Positions 62,378 through 64,000 of a stretch of DNA of 64,000 nucleotides are shown piece by piece; position 1 is the first letter of the stretch, and every line of letters begins with the position of its first letter. Position numbers and translations under genes: made by a program. The notes under the pieces were generated by a model. That model was not told where the DNA came from and did no database searches. It was given only the letters and a program-made list of their open reading frames with translations. This DNA comes from Acidimicrobiaceae bacterium (GTDB taxonomy: Bacteria > Actinomycetota > Acidimicrobiia > Acidimicrobiales > Bog-793): NCBI GenBank assembly GCA_025464005.1, contig JAODBO010000021.1, positions 1 through 64,000 on the forward strand. The letters are read 5' to 3'.

Positions 62378-63701
62378 TCCGGGCGCGCGCCGCGGGGCCG
62401 ACGTCCAGGCCGCACGCGAAAATGTTCAGATTGCCGGGCCGAGGAGCCGCGAGCTGTTCGAGCGGGCATCGCTGGTCATCCCCGGCGGCGTGGACTCGCC
62501 GGTGCGCGCGTTCCGGGCGGTCGGCGGCAGCCCGTGGTTCGTCGCCAGCGGGGACGGCGCGCACGTCGTCGACGTCGACGGCACGCGATACCTCGACTAT
62601 GTGCAGTCCTGGGGCGCCTCCATCCTCGGGCACGCCCACCCGGCACTCGTCGAGGCGGTGCGAGCCGCGGCCGGCCGCGGCACCACCTTCGGCGCACCGA
62701 CCGAGGGCGAGGTCGAGCTGGCGGAACGCGTCACCGCTTCGGTCCCGGGCTGTGAGATGGTGCGCTTCGTCTCCTCCGGGACGGAGGCGGCGATGACCGC
62801 GGTGCGCCTCGCCCGGGGAGCAACGGGCAGGGACCGAATCGTCAAGTTCGCAGGCTGCTACCACGGGCATTCGGACGGGCTGCTCGCCGCCGGCGGCAGC
62901 GGCGTGGCGACGCTCGGCCTCCCCGACTCGGCCGGCGTTCCCGCCGGGGCGGTGGCCGACACCGTCGTCGCCCCCTACAACACCGTCCCCGATATCGACG
63001 AGCGGGTCGCGTGCGTGGTCGTCGAGCCGGTGGCGGCCAACATGGGCCTCGTCGCCCCGGCGCCTGGCTTCCTCGACGGGCTCCGCAGGGCGTGCGACGA
63101 GGCCGGCGCCCTGCTCGTGTTCGACGAGGTCATCACCGGCTTCAGGCTCGGGCGTGACGGCGCGAGCGGGCGCTTCGGCGTGCGCCCCGATCTCTGGTGC
63201 TTCGGCAAGGTCGTGGGTGGGGGCCTGCCGCTCGCGGCGCTCGGCGGCCGGCGCGAGCTGATGGAGGTGCTCGCCCCCTCGGGGCCCGTCTACCAGGCAG
63301 GGACGCTCTCGGGGAACCCGCTCGCCACCGCCGCGGGCATCGCGGCGCTCGACCTGCTCGACGCCGAGGCCTACGAGACGCTCGCCGAACGCGTCGGACG
63401 TCTCGCCTCCGGCCTCGAGGGTGCTTTCGACGACGCCGGTGTCGTCGCACAGGTGCCGGTCGTCGGGACCCTGCTCGGGGTGTTCTTCGCGGACGAGCCG
63501 GTCGGAAACTACGAGGACGCACGTCGGGCCGCCGCGAACGGCCACTATGCCCGCTTCTTCACGTCGATGGCCCGGCGCGCCGTCGCCTTGGCGCCGAGTC
63601 CCTACGAGGTGCTCTTCACCTCGCTGGCCCACGGCGACGCGGAGATCGACCTCACGATCGAGGCCGCGGCGGCCTCGGCCAAAGAGCTCGCCGCGAGCTG
63701 A
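62370..63701 (+). CDS. hemL: glutamate-1-semialdehyde 2,1-aminomutase
   Basis: 443 residues from the GTG at 62370, overlapping hemB by 8 bp. The PLP-Lys is Lys280 in WCFGKVVGGGLPLAALGG. IPGGVDSPVRAF, FVSSGTEAAMTAVRLAR and CYHGHSDGLLAAGGSG are class III aminotransferase marks of HemL. It converts glutamate semialdehyde to aminolevulinate for HemB. Last gene of the heme block. Confidence 0.95.
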   Translation: MADPGARRGADVQAARENVQIAGPRSRELFERASLVIPGGVDSPVRAFRAVGGSPWFVASGDGAHVVDVDGTRYLDYVQSWGASILGHAHPALVEAVRAAAGRGTTFGAPTEGEVELAERVTASVPGCEMVRFVSSGTEAAMTAVRLARGATGRDRIVKFAGCYHGHSDGLLAAGGSGVATLGLPDSAGVPAGAVADTVVAPYNTVPDIDERVACVVVEPVAANMGLVAPAPGFLDGLRRACDEAGALLVFDEVITGFRLGRDGASGRFGVRPDLWCFGKVVGGGLPLAALGGRRELMEVLAPSGPVYQAGTLSGNPLATAAGIAALDLLDAEAYETLAERVGRLASGLEGAFDDAGVVAQVPVVGTLLGVFFADEPVGNYEDARRAAANGHYARFFTSMARRAVALAPSPYEVLFTSLAHGDAEIDLTIEAAAASAKELAAS

Positions 63702-63749
63702 GCGCCGACTCGTCCGGCCGAACGGGACGAGCGCGGCCCGATCGAGCGG

Positions 63750-64000
63750 TCAGGCGGCGCGGCGGGCGATCGCCGCGACGGCGCGGTACGCCGCCTCAGC
63801 GGGGCCGAGCTCGTCCTCGCGCACGAGGTTTGCCATGATCCGCAGGATCCACTCCATGAGCGTGCGCGAGTACATCCCGGTGCCGACGACGAGCCGCATC
63901 AGGTCGCCGCGACCCATGATCTTCATGAAGGCGCTGCCAACCTTGAAGTAGAGCCCGTAGGCCTCGGCCAGACGATCGTCGTAGCTCGCGAGCAACTGTG
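63750..64000 (-). CDS. geranylgeranyl reductase-family flavoprotein, C-terminal part
   Basis: The frame stays open from the stop at 63750 to the right edge (83 codons), so only the C-terminus is seen. YGLYFKVGSAFMKIMGRGDLM and LMEWILRIMANLVREDEL resemble the helical C-terminal end of geranylgeranyl reductase-type FAD enzymes found near respiratory genes in actinobacteria. The family call is moderate because the FAD domain is out of view. It is convergent with hemL. Confidence 0.55.
   Translation of the reverse strand, partial: QLLASYDDRLAEAYGLYFKVGSAFMKIMGRGDLMRLVVGTGMYSRTLMEWILRIMANLVREDELGPAEAAYRAVAAIARRAA

Noticed and set aside
1-64000. tRNA, rRNA or riboswitch
   Set aside because: No sequence with the conserved T-loop box or acceptor pairing, and no recognisable riboswitch core, was seen by eye; short RNAs could still be missed.

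Overview
The window is high-GC DNA (clearly lower GC in the first ~6.5 kb) from an actinobacterium (Actinomycetota). The best indicators are a mycothiol-pathway MshA glycosyltransferase, a Rex/HemA/HemC/CobA-HemD/HemB/HemL block in the usual actinobacterial order, a nickel superoxide dismutase with its own maturation protease, a Ku protein, and frequent GTG starts with short ATGA/GTGA overlaps. I cannot assign a class with confidence; an acidimicrobial or other deep-branching actinobacterium would fit.

Layout. (1) 1-6500: accessory DNA, with an IS630-like transposase start at the left edge followed by small, mostly uncharacterised genes (DUF7674-, DUF4279- and DUF4288-like, a zinc ribbon, a NERD protein), at least one frameshifted. 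(2) 7043-8294: Ku and a small Cys-rich protein. (3) 8374-16319: a sugar-acid/CoA module. A FadR-type GntR regulator, ScoA, ScoB and thiolase form one overlapping operon; a divergent enolase-superfamily sugar-acid dehydratase and a CUT1 sugar ABC importer lacking an ATPase gene lie on the other strand. (4) 16552-21504: regulators (GntR, MarR), an MFS exporter, a repeat-bearing 97-residue peptide and a 55-residue membrane peptide. (5) 21549-28562: a methyltransferase, the xylA-xylB-ROK-alditol oxidase operon behind a palindromic operator, and an orphan NarL-type kinase. (6) 28900-37892: a lyase homologue lacking the MIO tripeptide, D,D-carboxypeptidase, PgsA, HtrA, aldo/keto reductase, a polytopic membrane protein and an amidase-like protein. 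(7) 38031-52675: GGDEF-EAL protein, KdaD-like dehydratase, PAP2 protein, membrane cupredoxin, DEAD helicase fused to a cold-shock domain, FMN hydroxyacid oxidase, NDH-2, GNAT, ArsR/aldehyde dehydrogenase pair and a DksA-like protein. (8) 52737-64000: SodN/SodX, MshA, ProC, Rex, the heme operon and the C-terminus of a geranylgeranyl-reductase-like gene.

Functionally, the window reads as aerobic carbohydrate breakdown (alditols and pentoses to xylulose 5-phosphate; sugar acids by dehydration; 2-keto-3-deoxypentonate to 2,5-dioxopentanoate), joined to respiration, redox sensing and heme/siroheme synthesis. Two features run through the whole window. Nearly every regulator has a clear palindrome in its divergent promoter. 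Short tandem repeats (15-21 bp) recur at the 3' ends of genes. The least explained element is the 97-residue repeat peptide at 16877-17170, which has a strong ribosome binding site and a palindromic promoter.
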